This document shows positions 42,491-53,755 of a stretch of 64,000 nucleotides of DNA, piece after piece. The position numbers and the translations under genes are program-made. The stretch lies in contig OX328107.1 in the NCBI GenBank assembly GCA_946811185.2, positions 13,977,565 to 14,041,564 of the forward strand, written 5' to 3'. This DNA is from Hippopus hippopus. Lineage: Eukaryota; Mollusca; Bivalvia; Cardiida; Cardiidae. The notes below the pieces were generated by a model. It saw nothing but the letters and a program-made list of their open reading frames with translations, did not search any database and had not been told where the DNA came from. Numbering within the stretch: the first letter of the stretch is position 1; each line of letters begins with the position of its first letter.

Positions 42491-42573
42491 AACATTAAAA
42501 GTTGACTGTAAAATGAAAGTTCATAATAGAAAATACGTATCTCTGCAATCACAATAATTAATGAATACTGAGA

Positions 42574-43422
42574 ATGTACCGTTGCCAAGTCTGTAACAAC
42601 ACATGCGTTTGGCTCTACAGTTTAAAATGTCACGCAAAACAGAAACATGAATCTAATCAACAGCACCAGCAGCAACAACAGGGGCAACAACAACAGGATA
42701 ACAACAACAACAACAGCAGCAGGAGAAACAACAAGAGGAACCCCAGTTTTCGTTTCAACAACCGTTTACCTGTATCATCAGCGGGCCTACATCGTCTGGA
42801 AAGACCTACTTTCTGTCTCAACTGCTACAGAGAGCTCGCGAAAAAATACGACCGCCACCCGAACACATTATATGGATATACAAACGATGGCAACGGCTTT
42901 ACGACGTCATACAGAGAACCGTATACCCTAAAGTCGAATTTATGAGTAGTATGCCTTGGAATTTGGAGACTGATCAATTTTTAAACCCGAAAGTCAAGAA
43001 TGTTGTTGTGCTCGACGACATGGCGACCGAAGCGGCCAAGAACCCGAGAGTGACTGATTTATTCACAGAAGGCGGCCATCATAGGAATCTGTCGGTCATC
43101 GCACTCAATCAATCTCTACTTTAACAAAGATTCGACACAGAGAAGAAACTGTCATTATCTCGTACTCTTTAACAACCCGGTTCACAAGCAACAGATCATG
43201 ACATTAGCCCGACAAATGTACCCAACTAATCCAAAAGTTCTAATAAGAAATTTTTAAGAAATTGTCAAACATCCGTACGGATATCTTCTGATCGATTTAA
43301 AACCTACCACGTCAGATACCCTTCGCATGGGAGGGATATTTTCAAAGATTACCCAAGAATACCTAGCGCTGCCGAACCAGCAGTTGCATACAGTAACGAT
43401 CAGAAGCCTTCCTCTCAAGTAA
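42574..43422 (+). pseudogene. Polinton P3 packaging ATPase with N-terminal zinc finger
   Basis: Begins with a C2H2 finger (CQVCNNTCVWLYSLKCHAKQKH minus ends, residues 4-25). A Gln/Asn-rich linker follows (QQQ...NNNN, about 42655-42740). In a second frame come Walker A (SGPTSSGKT near 42785) and Walker B (NVVVLDDMATEA near 43000), then GGHHRNLSVIALNQS. A shift near 43115 leads to LFNNPVHKQQIMTLARQMYP, a TAA at 43255-43257, YGYLLIDLKPTT, and the end at TAA 43420-43422. The architecture is the same as in P1 (finger, low-complexity linker, ATPase), but the linkers differ. Confidence 0.88.
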
Positions 43423-43424
43423 CG

Positions 43425-44183
43425 GACACACCACAGCTGTATTTTAGGCTTCAACAATCGCAAAACACGCAGGGCACTCGTCAGTTTGCCGTTGCAGTTA
43501 CGTCTTGCGACGACTGTGGTTCTCTGTTCTCGGACATTCACTACCTACAGAAACATGTGAAATGGTATTGTCCCGAGGTTAAAGATAAACCTTCAGAACA
43601 TCGAGCAAACTCGAAGCTAGATTGGATTTCCGACGATGATCCATTTGAGGACGGTCAATCCGACGGCGATGACCATACCGTGGACAACGATGACAGGAGT
43701 GGTTCGGACAACGATGATCCCTCTATGGAAAGTCAATCCGAAGATGACGACGATACCATGGACATGAACGGTATTGTCGGTAGCGGTGACCCTAGGATCG
43801 ATAATTCGGATGTCGAAAAGTGGAAGAGACATTTCCAAAGCATGGCTGATGGAAAAATAATGCCGTCCCGAAATGGTTCCTTTGTCGTAGAATCTTTACA
43901 AACCGGTGGTTCGCAACCACCTGGTCAAACGGCGATCAAATTCGTGACACCTGTCAAGCGAAACTTAGCTTTGGCCAGGTGTCAATTACATATTAAAGAA
44001 AAGAAGGGAAATTCTGAAATAAGATTCGTGACACCTATTGCTCAAGACGTAGAAAGGGCTAAAGTACATTACAGAGGCACTAAGAAAAAGAATCGTAGAC
44101 GTTACGACAAATTTTACATGCCAACACCTGAACCTAAATGGGACTTTTCCATGAGGCCACCCGGAATTCCGTATAACGAATGA
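43425..44183 (+). CDS. P3 zinc-finger/acidic ORF fused to FVTP core block
   Basis: Open for about 250 codons. A CDDCGSLFSDIHYLQKHVK finger lies near 43506, a strongly acidic Asp/Ser stretch of 50 residues (43625-43760) follows, then a core-type region starting MADGKIMPSRNGSFV (near 43845). This has two FVTP blocks (FVTPVKRNLALAR and FVTPIAQDVERAK). It ends with a Lys/Arg-rich tail and stops at 44181-44183. The P1 ORF 11866-12123 matches only the last third, and carries one FVTP block. The start is uncertain because the frame stays open into the ATPase. Virion core role is inferred. Confidence 0.65.
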   Translation, partial: DTPQLYFRLQQSQNTQGTRQFAVAVTSCDDCGSLFSDIHYLQKHVKWYCPEVKDKPSEHRANSKLDWISDDDPFEDGQSDGDDHTVDNDDRSGSDNDDPSMESQSEDDDDTMDMNGIVGSGDPRIDNSDVEKWKRHFQSMADGKIMPSRNGSFVVESLQTGGSQPPGQTAIKFVTPVKRNLALARCQLHIKEKKGNSEIRFVTPIAQDVERAKVHYRGTKKKNRRRYDKFYMPTPEPKWDFSMRPPGIPYNE

Positions 44184-44195
44184 CAGCAGCACAAA

Positions 44196-44395
44196 TGACG
44201 TGCACCAGACTTCTACCACGGACGATTCAAGACGGTGTTAAAGAGAAATGGACCTCGATACGTTTACAATGGACTTCAAGCGCAACCTTCTGGTACGACG
44301 ACTTGACTTCATTGCGTATATTACGCAAAACTGCGTTGTCGTGGATGGACTAAAAACAAGATTGTGTAGTCGTTGAAAAAGACTCAATTCTATTC
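44196..44395 (+). pseudogene. Adenain-like protease tail of P3, catalytic Cys deleted
   Basis: About 200 bp nearly identical to 13590-13790 in P1, reading PDFYHGRFKTVLKRNG and on. In P1 the Cys codon is followed by TGA. Here a 3-base deletion removes the Cys codon and leaves TGA in its place. MCP and the protease N-terminus are missing between 44183 and 44196, so this is an internal deletion junction. Confidence 0.7.
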
Positions 44396-45359
44396 ATAAC
44401 TTAGAGAGAACCTTAGGTACAAAACTTCAAATCACACTTAGAGGAATGATTTGATATAAATCAACCTGAATAGTTATCATATGAATTAATTATTAGTAAA
44501 AAAGGACGTGTGACTTCAAACGTATTGTCAGAATATCTTGAAGAATGTCGGAATATGTAGATCGAAGATAAGCCTATACGTTTTGTGCAGTCTTATCCTA
44601 GTCTATACTGACAGCAAAAGGGTTTTTTTTTTTTTGTTTGTCTCGCATAGTGCTGGCTCAGCGGTAAGGTTAAAGCTTATGTACCACCTGTTCCCAATGT
44701 ACCTGAATAGCTCTCAGTCTGTTTTCAGATACTAAGGTACACAGATGAATGACAATGACAATAACTGTAACAAAGACACCTAACAATTAAAAAAAAAAAT
44801 ACATAAAAAGACAAACATTATACATAGTAGACAATTATTATTATATTAACCTGCTAAATTAGTAAGGTGAAACTTTCAAACTAGTACTCTAACTTTGTTA
44901 TTTCATAGGTACACGTTTATTGGGGAAATGTTTTACCTTGTCGGAGAGTGTAGATCTAAGATCAGACTGCACGATCATGATCCACACTGTCCGCAAAAGG
45001 TCTGTGAGTAGCAATTAGCAGTAAAAAAGTTTAAATCGAATACTGTTCTAACACTAAGTATTTTCATTACAAAGCGACCGTTTATATGAACGTCAAAATA
45101 GCAATATTTACCATAAAACACATAGTTTTAACAACCTTGAACAGGAAGACTTGAAAACATTGAGAGAAAAGGACAAGTCGCGGACAAGAGCATTTTCCCC
45201 TTTTCCAGCATACTCTCTGTTCTTTCCAGGACAAATCTATCATTGAAGCAGAATATATATTCAGCAATAGCTTTCAATTCTAAAGTGTCACAAAGTTTAT
45301 CGTGTGGTAAGAGCTAACGGGTTAACCGTTTATATTTTCTATATTTGTATTATATGATT
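44396..45359. other. No gene; scattered repeat pieces
   Basis: Contains half-copies of the 'gatcagactgcac' palindrome (near 44580 and 44960-45010), poly-A/T tracts and otherwise nothing I can identify. Confidence 0.5.
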
Positions 45360-46060
45360 TCAACGACCTAGTGACCTAGTTTTTCACCCGACCTGACCCA
45401 TTTTCAAACTTGTTTATGATGTCATCAAGACAAACTTTCTGACCAAGTTTCATGAGTATTGAACTGAAAATGTGGCCCATGGAGCATACACAAGGTTTTT
45501 CAAAAGTTTGACCGAGTGACCTAGTTATTGACCGGACGTGCTCATCTAAGATAACATCAAGGCAAACATTCTGACCATGTTTTTATGAGTATTGGACTGA
45601 AAATGTGGCTTCTAGAGCGTACACAATTTTTTTCAAAGATTTGTCCCAGTAACCTAGTTTTTGACCAGACAAGACCCATTTTCAAAATCCTCTGACGTAA
45701 CATCAAGCAAAGCATTCTGACAAACTTTCACGAGTATTGGCCTGAAAATTTGGCCTGTATAGGATATTCAAGGTTTTCCTTAGATCTAAATTAGTGACCT
45801 AGTTTTTGACCTCACTTGACCCATTTTCAAACTCGTCTGAGACATCATCAAAACAAACATTCTGACGAACTTTACTTAAGGAGTATTGGACTCAAATGTG
45901 GCTTCTACAGTGTACACAAGATTTTTCTAAGATTCGATCTATTGACCTAATTTTTGACCCCACATAACCAATTTTCAAACTTGTCCAAGATATTATAAAG
46001 GCAAGCATTCTGACCGAGTTTCAAGAGTATTGGACAGAAAATGTGTCCTCCAGAGCTTAT
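45360..46060. repeat. Tandem repeat, about 132-146-bp unit, five copies
   Basis: Units begin at variants of gtgacctagtttttgacc near 45370, 45517, 45649, 45795 and 45940. Each contains 'cattctgacc', 'gagtattgga' and 'aatgtggc' blocks in the same order. A single inverted unit recurs at about 62640-62705. Confidence 0.85.
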
Positions 46061-47160
46061 TTAACATTAAATTGCACTCTAATTTGTTTTTAATTGGTAA
46101 ACGATCGAATATTATATATATAATAATTTTAATTGCAATTCTCGTTTTTATTGCAAAACTGTTTGTGAAGTGAAATGTAATAATTTTTCTGTCATTGCAA
46201 CGAGTTTTGCAATAATTTTTTGCAATACTTGTTTGAGACAAATTGTTTCTGAAACAGTCAAAATTCAGTGTTGTTTACGGTATTTAATCGACTTCATGAA
46301 AGTTTTCAAAGATTTCAGCCTTAACAGTGTTAGCCTGAAATGTTCCTATTGCTCTTTGAAGCGTAAATCCAATTTAACGTTAAATTGCACTCTAATTTGG
46401 TTTTGATTGAGAAACGATCGAATATGATACATTTATGTATTTTATTGCAATTCTCGTTTTTATTGCAAAACTCGTTGTGAAGTGAATGTAATAATTTTTC
46501 TGTCATCGCAACGAGTTTTGCAATAATTTATTGCAATACTTGTTTAAGGCAAATTGTTTCTGAAACAGTCAACATTCAATGTTGATTACGGTATTTAATC
46601 GACTTTGTGACAATTTTTAAAGATCTTAACTTCAATAGTGTTAAGCCTGGATGTTCTTAATGGTCTTTCAAGCGCACTTTCTATAACTTAATTTTTGTCT
46701 TACATAATCCAGTTGAACATTAAATTGCATTCTAATTTGGTTTTGATTAGTAAACGATCGAATATCATATGTATAATAATTCTATTGCAATTCTCGTTTT
46801 TATTGCAAAACTGGTTGTGAAGAGAAATGTAATAATTTTTTTGTCATCGCAACGAGTTTTGCAATAATATATTGCAATACTGGTTTAAGATAAGATTTAA
46901 GCCTTAATAGTGTTTAGCCTGAAATGTTCTTATTGGTCTTTCAAGCACACTTTCTGTAAATTAATTTAGTTCTTACATAATCCATTTTAACATTAAATTG
47001 CACTCTAATTTGGTTTTGATTGGAAAACCATCGAATATGATATATTTAATCATTTTATTGCAATTCTCGTTTTTATTGCAAAACTTGTTGTGAAGTAAAA
47101 TGTAATAAATTTTCTGTCATCGCAACGAGTTTTGCAATATTTTATTACTTTTTTCATTTT
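46061..47160. repeat. Tandem repeat, about 270-340-bp unit, four copies, each with a stem-loop
   Basis: Units begin ttaacattaaattgcactct near 46061, 46373, 46714 and 46987. Each holds the arms ttgcaaaactcgttg and caacgagttttgcaa about 35 bases apart. In the second unit the pairing is perfect over at least 15 bp, and in the others one or two changes occur. No coding. Confidence 0.85.
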
Positions 47161-47162
47161 TA

Positions 47163-49363
47163 TTGCAAAACTGGTTGCTACAATGCGCTCTCAGTTATGG
47201 GGTGCTTGATAATGGCTTAGAATACTTAGTAATTTGTCGTGCTTGTAAACAATCCCAAGTCAAAATTGAACTATTCAATCGGTGCAATACCAACTTTGGT
47301 TATCTAAATTTTCTGAAACATGTGACGTCTTGTAGTCCTGAATGACGTTATTTTTTACATTTATGACGCAAGGACATATTGATTTTTATTGACTTCAATG
47401 AAAATACATGTAAGATAGATATCGATGTAAAATGTAATGAATAATAAAGATTGGAGTGATATGGCAGTTGGTCATGTTGTCTTAACCTTCCACAAGTCGA
47501 CGAAATTTTGAACTGGTCATACTTGAAGGAAGTTGTAGATGAAAATCCAAAGTAGTTCTTCGTGTATATTGAAAAATAAGATTTTGGGGAAATTGGGAGG
47601 AATTGCTTCTTTCAAGCAAATTCTCTTTTAGCCAAAATATTTTCTCAATGAAATACTGTGAAAAGGATGGATTGTTTTGGGAAAATGATTAGGCTTGGCT
47701 ATTTTACTTGCCTATTTTACGGACAAGTCACAGTGACTTGAGCTTCGATACTTATATCTACATAATATATAAAGACGTTAATCCTAATTCATAATCGTTG
47801 TCCAAGGACAACTTGTGTCAAGCCCGCGAACACTTGACTCTCGAGCTTGGCTTAGACCTTGGACCTGAATAAATGTTTCAAGGGGAACTTCTACTCTTGA
47901 TGGAGAACAATGCATTATGCTAATTTATATCGGAATCTATGTAGGAGTTATGGTTCGGACGAAAAATTGTCCTTCAATGTGACCTTGATCTTGAACCTAC
48001 CTGAACAAATGTTCAAATGGCACATCTATTCGTGATGGAGGTCAATTGTGCCAAATTATTTTGAAATCAATCCACAATTGTAGAAGTTATCGACCGGAAA
48101 AATTCGAATGCACACAAGCCCTAGTGAACACTAGAAATAGGTGTGTCAGAGACACGGATGCCGCCGCTAAATGGTATTGGTCACAGGTATGTCATATGAC
48201 ACTAGTACTCGAAATGGAGAATAAGTTTGCCCAGTTATTTTGAAATTAATTGATAAATGTAGAAGTGGTGCTCTGGACAAGGCCAATTTTATCATTTGAC
48301 CTTCAACTGTGACCTTGACCTTGGGCGTATCGAAACAAACTTTTCGCATGACACTAGTACTTGTTAAGGAGAACAAGTGTGCAAAGTTTTCTTGAAATTT
48401 TTAATTCATGAGCATGTGCCATTTGTGGATTGAAAATGCTTACTATCATTACTATGTATTATAGGTGTTAATATTAAAATAATAATCTGAATAGGTTGTG
48501 TTGCAATCAAAAGATCAGGGTTGGTTATTTTTGTCACTGGTTAAACTGTGCCCTCAAATTTAACAAGAGCATCTTAACTCACAAATCTGATCTAATTTGA
48601 AACACAACACCTTGTTGAAATAATTATTTTGTAAATAATAAACAATAAGAATATGAAGTTCAATCGAATTCTGTCCAACAATTACAAAGATATTGATAAA
48701 AAAAGCAAGTTTACATCAAGTCCCTTTTCCTAAATAGGAAAATGACTGTCTAGTCATTTCCTGATGATGGCCAGTAAGAATATGAAGTTTCATCGAATAC
48801 TGAGAGGTAGTAACAGAGATATTGATTACTAAGAGAATTTTAGATAAAGTCCCCTTTTTCCATGACATGGGCACAAATCAAAAATAAAACGATGAGTTTG
48901 TCAAACAATAACGCCCCTGTAACAGCCAATTTTCTGGAGTATGGCCTTAATATTTCACCTTGACCTTGTCAGATGACCTTGACCTTGGCATCAGCAGATG
49001 TGTATCCATGACATGTACGTTCATTTGTAACTTAAATATTTTTGAAGTTACATCAGGATAGCAAAGTTTAGTTTTCAAGTAAAATTTTCAAGATAAGGGT
49101 TGAAAATATGACCTTGCCCTTAGAAAAATATCACAATAATTAATTACTTAATGCTGATGAGTACTTACATACAAAATATGAGTATTGTCACTTCAATACT
49201 TTTGAAGTAATAGAGGGAAATGTTAAGGTTTCAGGTAAAATTTTGAGAAAAAAAAAATTCATCAGGATAAGGGTTAAAATATGACCTTGACCTTGGACAT
49301 TATGACCATAATTAAATGCGTATTACTGACAGGTACCTACATGCAAAATATGAGCAATGTCAC
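47163..49363. other. No gene; 'gaccttgacctt' dispersed repeats
   Basis: Blocks rich in gaccttgacctt recur near 47850, 47980, 48290, 48310, 48960 and 49280. The phrase 'gtcacttcaatacttttgaagtaatagag' near 49186 continues across the next transposon at 53116, so it is the pre-insertion sequence. No coding signal was accepted. Confidence 0.6.
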
Positions 49364-49578
49364 TTAAAGGGCAAATCAACAAGTTTTAGATATGGTTAAT
49401 TTTCAAATCTACACTTATCAAATGGTAACCTGGTAATGTTGTAATTAGAAAAAAAAATTAGTAAAAGTACTTTTTTTCGATTCATATTTCTGCTTATTAA
49501 TTTTTATTGCATCGCTTATCTCCCTTACTTATTGTTGCGTCCCTTGATTTGTGACGTCATAGGAGAGCTTGTTTCAAT

Positions 49579-49773
49579 ATGGACGTTGTTTACGATAGTG
49601 AACTGAGCGATATTGAAGACGAAGAAATAGATGATTCTGGCCCGGTAAGGCTGTACATGTACGAGCCAATTTTTAAAGAAACTTATTCAGTTTCTGATGA
49701 TGAGGATAAAAGTAACTTTTCGCCCACTGATGACGAAAATGACGATGTTGTGCCGGACTTTTCAACGTGTTGA
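49579..49773 (+). CDS. Short acidic frame with GPVRLYMYEP motif
   Basis: 64 residues. An acidic start (DSELSDIEDEEIDDSG), then GPVRLYMYEPIFKET, then a Ser/Asp-rich tail. The 'acidic - GPVRPYxYEP - acidic' layout recalls the N-terminus of P2X7-like zinc-binding proteins that are multicopy in some invertebrates. The zinc-binding part is absent here, so it is a first exon or fragment at most. Confidence 0.3.
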   Translation: MDVVYDSELSDIEDEEIDDSGPVRLYMYEPIFKETYSVSDDEDKSNFSPTDDENDDVVPDFSTC

Positions 49774-50785
49774 GTATTGCACGCTATTTAAATACGTCTA
49801 TTACGGGGCGAACATCGCTTACAGAAATATTATTCTATACATGATAAAATTAAGTGTATGGCATAAACTTTGTTTCACGTGAAGCATTTTCAGTAGATTA
49901 ACGGGCGGAATTAAACAAAAAAAAAAAAACAAAAGACGGTTTCAAGACTGTTCCACGACAAGACAGTTCCCCGACACTTTTGAAGACATTTCCCCAACAC
50001 TTCAGTTTCATGTCAAATAACCCTTTTCTTGACTTTTACGATTGATAATCGTGAGATGTTAGTTCTAACTAGTTGTTGATGGGTCCTTGTTGATATTTGT
50101 ACCTTGTAAAGAATTCTGTAAACATTAACGGGTAAAAGTTTATTCTGTCGTGGGTGAAGGGTTCCACAATAAATCACGATTTTCATGAGAATAAGAATAT
50201 TTTGAAATGCTGTTAACCAGCATGAAATTTGATAAAAGAATATGTTCCGAGATTATTAAGACTTAATTCTCAAAATTATTTTAAAAATTATTTTAGTTGT
50301 TTTTCTTACCATACAGAAATACATGAACATCAGAGAGAGGGAGAGGGGATCTACCTGTGTGAAATACTTTTTTGCTGTTTACCTTGTCCACATGATCCAT
50401 TCAATGCAAAAATTTATCATACATGTATAGCTATTGTATGTTCCATATAGAGCTTCTCTGTGAAAGTCTTAAACTCTGAATTGTAATTTGTTCAGTTCTT
50501 GTTTGTCTTATGCAAATTGTTTCAATTTGGGTAAGTCTCAAATTGGTCTACCTTCTACTAGGGACTGAGCGGTTAATACTGACATTCCAGTCAAATTGCA
50601 GTATAGATGACTTCAGATTCATTGTAAGAGCTGGTAACTATCAATTGGTCCTTTATCCACAATATTTTCTTTTTTTAACTCTTTACCAAACGACAAAATA
50701 TTAAACAGGTCCAAATTGAAATCACTTGCAGACGACAAAATAAAGTTAAATATTTAAAAAATTGAAATTTGTTTCCAGCAGAGTA

Positions 50786-51194
50786 GAAAACATTGTGGTT
50801 AAAGGAGAAAATGCTGGCTACCAGCATTATCTCCTTTTCCTACAATGTTTTTAAAAGGCTTCTGTCTCAGGGTCGTAAAAACTAGGGATTGATTGGTAAA
50901 GGGTTAAATATAAATCCCACACATTGGGCACGAGTTTTGTTTTGGTTCCCAGGAAGCAGTATCCGAAGAGATTAGTACGAGTAGTATGAACTTGTTTCTC
51001 AAGAGGTGTAAAATACATGTTAAAATTGTTACCAAACATCAAATTTATTGACTCAACCGAATTGAAAGCATTTGGAGTCAACAAATTAAATTTTTCTCAC
51101 ATGTTTGGACTTGTCTTTGATGGGGTAGAAAACATTGTAGAAAAAGGAGAAAATACTGGTTACCATCATTTTCTCCTTTACCTACAATGTTTTC
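50786..51194. repeat. Two long palindromes in a 340-bp duplication
   Basis: At 50786-50851 and 51128-51194, gaaaacattgtag, ggagaaaat and ctggta pair with their complements in the second half, about 30 bp per arm with few mismatches. A decayed third copy lies at 51463-51530, and a related palindrome at 61105-61170 outside this element. The surroundings ('ttggtaaagggttaaa') are also duplicated. Confidence 0.75.
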
Positions 51195-52420
51195 AAAAGG
51201 TTTTTCTTTCTTCACAAGGGTCGTTAAAACAAAGGATTATTTGGTAAAGGGTTAAACTAAGTTAAACTAAATTCCAATAAACAATCACATTTTATCGGTC
51301 ATATTTAAATGCTGTGGATTTGAAATATTCTAATTTTTTATCATTTGGGTAAGGGTTAGGCTAAACCCTTACACAGATGGCAAAACTTTAAACTTGTCCA
51401 CTCCACACCGAAAGTATTTGCAGATCACAGATCAAATGTGGCCTTGACAATAGGTTTGAGGGTAGAAAATATTGTAGGAAAAGAAGATAACTCTGGGAAT
51501 CAGGACTTATTCCTTTTTTCACCCTGTCCTCAAAAGCCTTCTCCATTAGGGTGGTTGAAGATCAGAATTGAGGTAAAAGGTAAAAGAATTGGTGTGTGAG
51601 CCTGGTCAAAAACATTCTGTTTCTTAATTTAAAAAAAAAGTGTGTTATTTTAATTTTCTCACTTTTGTCTGATTATCAGAGAAAATGACTTGTCTTAAAT
51701 TATATGCATTTTCAAAACTTTCATACTGACATGTTCAAAACATTTTTCTCAGTAGCCTGTCTAGAAGACATAATATGGATAGGAAAAGGAAATATCCACA
51801 AATCAAAATTGTGTAGATATAATTCAAAATTTGTTCAAAATGCATGTAAGTTGTCAAATAATTTTTAAGAGTGAAATGTCAAAGAGAAGTAGTGTATGGG
51901 ATAAAAGCTGTAACATGGGTTTACTGTCACCAACAAACATTACAGTGTAAAGGGGTGAGATATGCAAATGTTATGTAACCATTTCCTGTATTGTTTCAAC
52001 TGGTCGGTGATGAATTTACATTTATGACCATGATTAGGGGTAGCCAGATACTGATTTCACCCTTTACCATATAAACCCTAGATCTAGTTTCCAATACCCA
52101 AAGAAAGTCTTTGAAAAACAGTGTGGGAAGAAAATGATGTTTGCTGTTCAAAGAATGATTATTATCCCTTGAAAGCAGGGATCGTATATAGGATCCCTGT
52201 TGAAAGTTTACATCATTTGAACAATGTCGACTATGTTATTTGCAAAATTTATGTTATGAATGTGGATGAATCGATAATTTTGTTAAATGTTGAAATCATT
52301 TGGAAAAGGGAGAAAACGGCAGCATTTTCTCTTTGTTCAGAATGAAGCGGTAATGTAGAAAAGGGTAAATTAGTACGAATAACAATTCATGTATTCCAGT
52401 TTCAAGAAAAAATAAATTAC

Positions 52421-52798
52421 CTACTTCATGTTGGATTTTCTTTTTGGAAATTGCCGTTGCGGAATGTCTGTCTTTCGGAGTTTCGGATTAAGACCTATCT
52501 CCTTTCGACTCGGAGTTTCGAATAATGTCGGCACAGCGTCAGGTTTTAACCACAGGCTAAAATTCCTATAACCAACTTCTTTTGCGAGTTTTGGACTTAT
52601 TAAGAACTGACTGTCATCGAAGTATTTCAGACACAATTTCGAATGAACCGATGGCAAAAAATCCCTCGCTACTGTCCGGCCCCGGTTTAAACGTTGAATC
52701 CATAGTTTGCTCCTTTTTAATTCCTTCGGAAATTTGAAAATATTACTTCTATGAGTACCCGAATCGACGTTGCAGCCATAGGCAGCACAATTTACCAT
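52421..52798 (-). CDS. THAP-domain protein fragment
   Basis: 125 residues. The C2CH THAP zinc-finger pattern is clear: MVNCAAYGCNVDSGTHRSN with two Cys, a KFPKE segment, a W at residue 33, a second C-x2-Y/F (LCLKYF), and an LKPDAVPTLF end (residues 86-95) that corresponds to the AVP box of the family. A basic tail follows and the frame ends. It is the N-terminal DNA-binding part only; the partner transposase domain is not seen downstream. It starts at the ATG facing the right end of the element. Confidence 0.85.
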   Translation of the reverse strand: MVNCAAYGCNVDSGTHRSNIFKFPKELKRSKLWIQRLNRGRTVARDFLPSVHSKLCLKYFDDSQFLISPKLAKEVGYRNFSLWLKPDAVPTLFETPSRKEIGLNPKLRKTDIPQRQFPKRKSNMK

Positions 52799-53455
52799 TT
52801 TTTCGGCTCAATTCTCAGTTAATACTCAGATATCTGCATACAATCACCCGCGTTCCTGCTTAATGTCTACTGACGGTATACACAGAGTGACTCGACAATG
52901 ACGTCACACATGCACGGGAGATAAGCGAATCAGGGGAAGTAAGCCATGTACCATTTTTAGGGCCGTTTATCAGCGTGACAATTCGGCCGTGTTTTATGGT
53001 ATGTTACAGGGTGGTATTCATGAAAAATGACGGACACATGTTTAACTGGCATCATTTGCAGCTGATTAAAGGAAAAAAACAGTCTGGTCAAAATATATTA
53101 GGATTTGCCCTTTAAACAATTTTGAAGAAATAGGGAAATGTTGAGTTTTCAGGTTAAGTTTTGAGGAAAAGTCATCAGGATAAAGGTTAAAAATATGACC
53201 TTGACCTTGGACATGAAGTGCTGGGCTCAGCTGTTGGTTGTTTTATATTGATTGAAAATACAAAAACAGGGGCATAACTCTTGCAAAATGCTTTAGATGC
53301 CTTGATGACATGAATTGCTCCTTTTATGGTGAACAGGCAAAGCTTTGAACTACTTCGGAAAACTTTTACATGAAACTTTAACACAGACTACGAAAAATAA
53401 GGAGCTATGACAACACTTCAGTCCAGGCTCTGAAAATGACTAGAATTAATGTACA

Positions 53456-53701
53456 TTAAGTCATAATAGTCCAACAAAACATCCTAGAGGTTTTACTTAC
53501 CACAATTTTAGTTCTGGATATTGACGACAAGGACATCTCATTTCGGAATGAATTGGTAACAACGTCTTTTATTTCCACATATTCTCCAGTTTTATACTGG
53601 GTCGTGTCTGCTAGATCTCTCCACAATGCTACTCTGCATCTTCCTGTTTCATCTTCAATGATAATGGCTTTTTTAATTTTACTTATCTGTGACCTTGCCA
53701 T
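53456..53701 (-). pseudogene. OB-fold (RPA-like) fragment
   Basis: 81 residues. The strand pattern KKAIIIEDETGRCRVALWRD, then GEYVEIKDVVTNSF and LSSISRTKIVV, is that of a replication protein A type OB fold. It has no neighbours of the same type. The right end runs into simple sequence. Could be a remnant of a mobile element protein or an isolated exon; the splice-donor-like gtaagt follows on the minus strand near 53500. Confidence 0.4.
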
Positions 53702-53755
53702 TTGACCTATGTGACCCCAAAACTAAAAGGGCACTTCCTTGGGTCACTTATATAG

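Larger units (their letters stand above)
49368..53111. mobile_element. Kolobok-like element with THAP gene
   Basis: 3744 bp between TTAA at 49364-49367 and 53112-53115. The ends are AGGGCAAATC and its complement, matching the AGGG start of the 8.7-kb element. The interrupted satellite phrase continues on both sides. It carries a THAP zinc-finger frame (52421-52798, minus) and a short acidic frame (49579-49773, plus). THAP domains are found in Kolobok and P-type transposases. No catalytic domain is visible, so it is a remnant or non-autonomous. Confidence 0.8.

Noticed and set aside
44630..44680. tRNA or SINE box A (gctggctcagcggtaagg)
   Set aside because: No matching box B within a suitable distance and no cloverleaf.
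50851..51084. 77-codon minus frame inside the THAP element, considered as transposase
   Set aside because: No catalytic or zinc-binding pattern; it covers the palindrome duplication.
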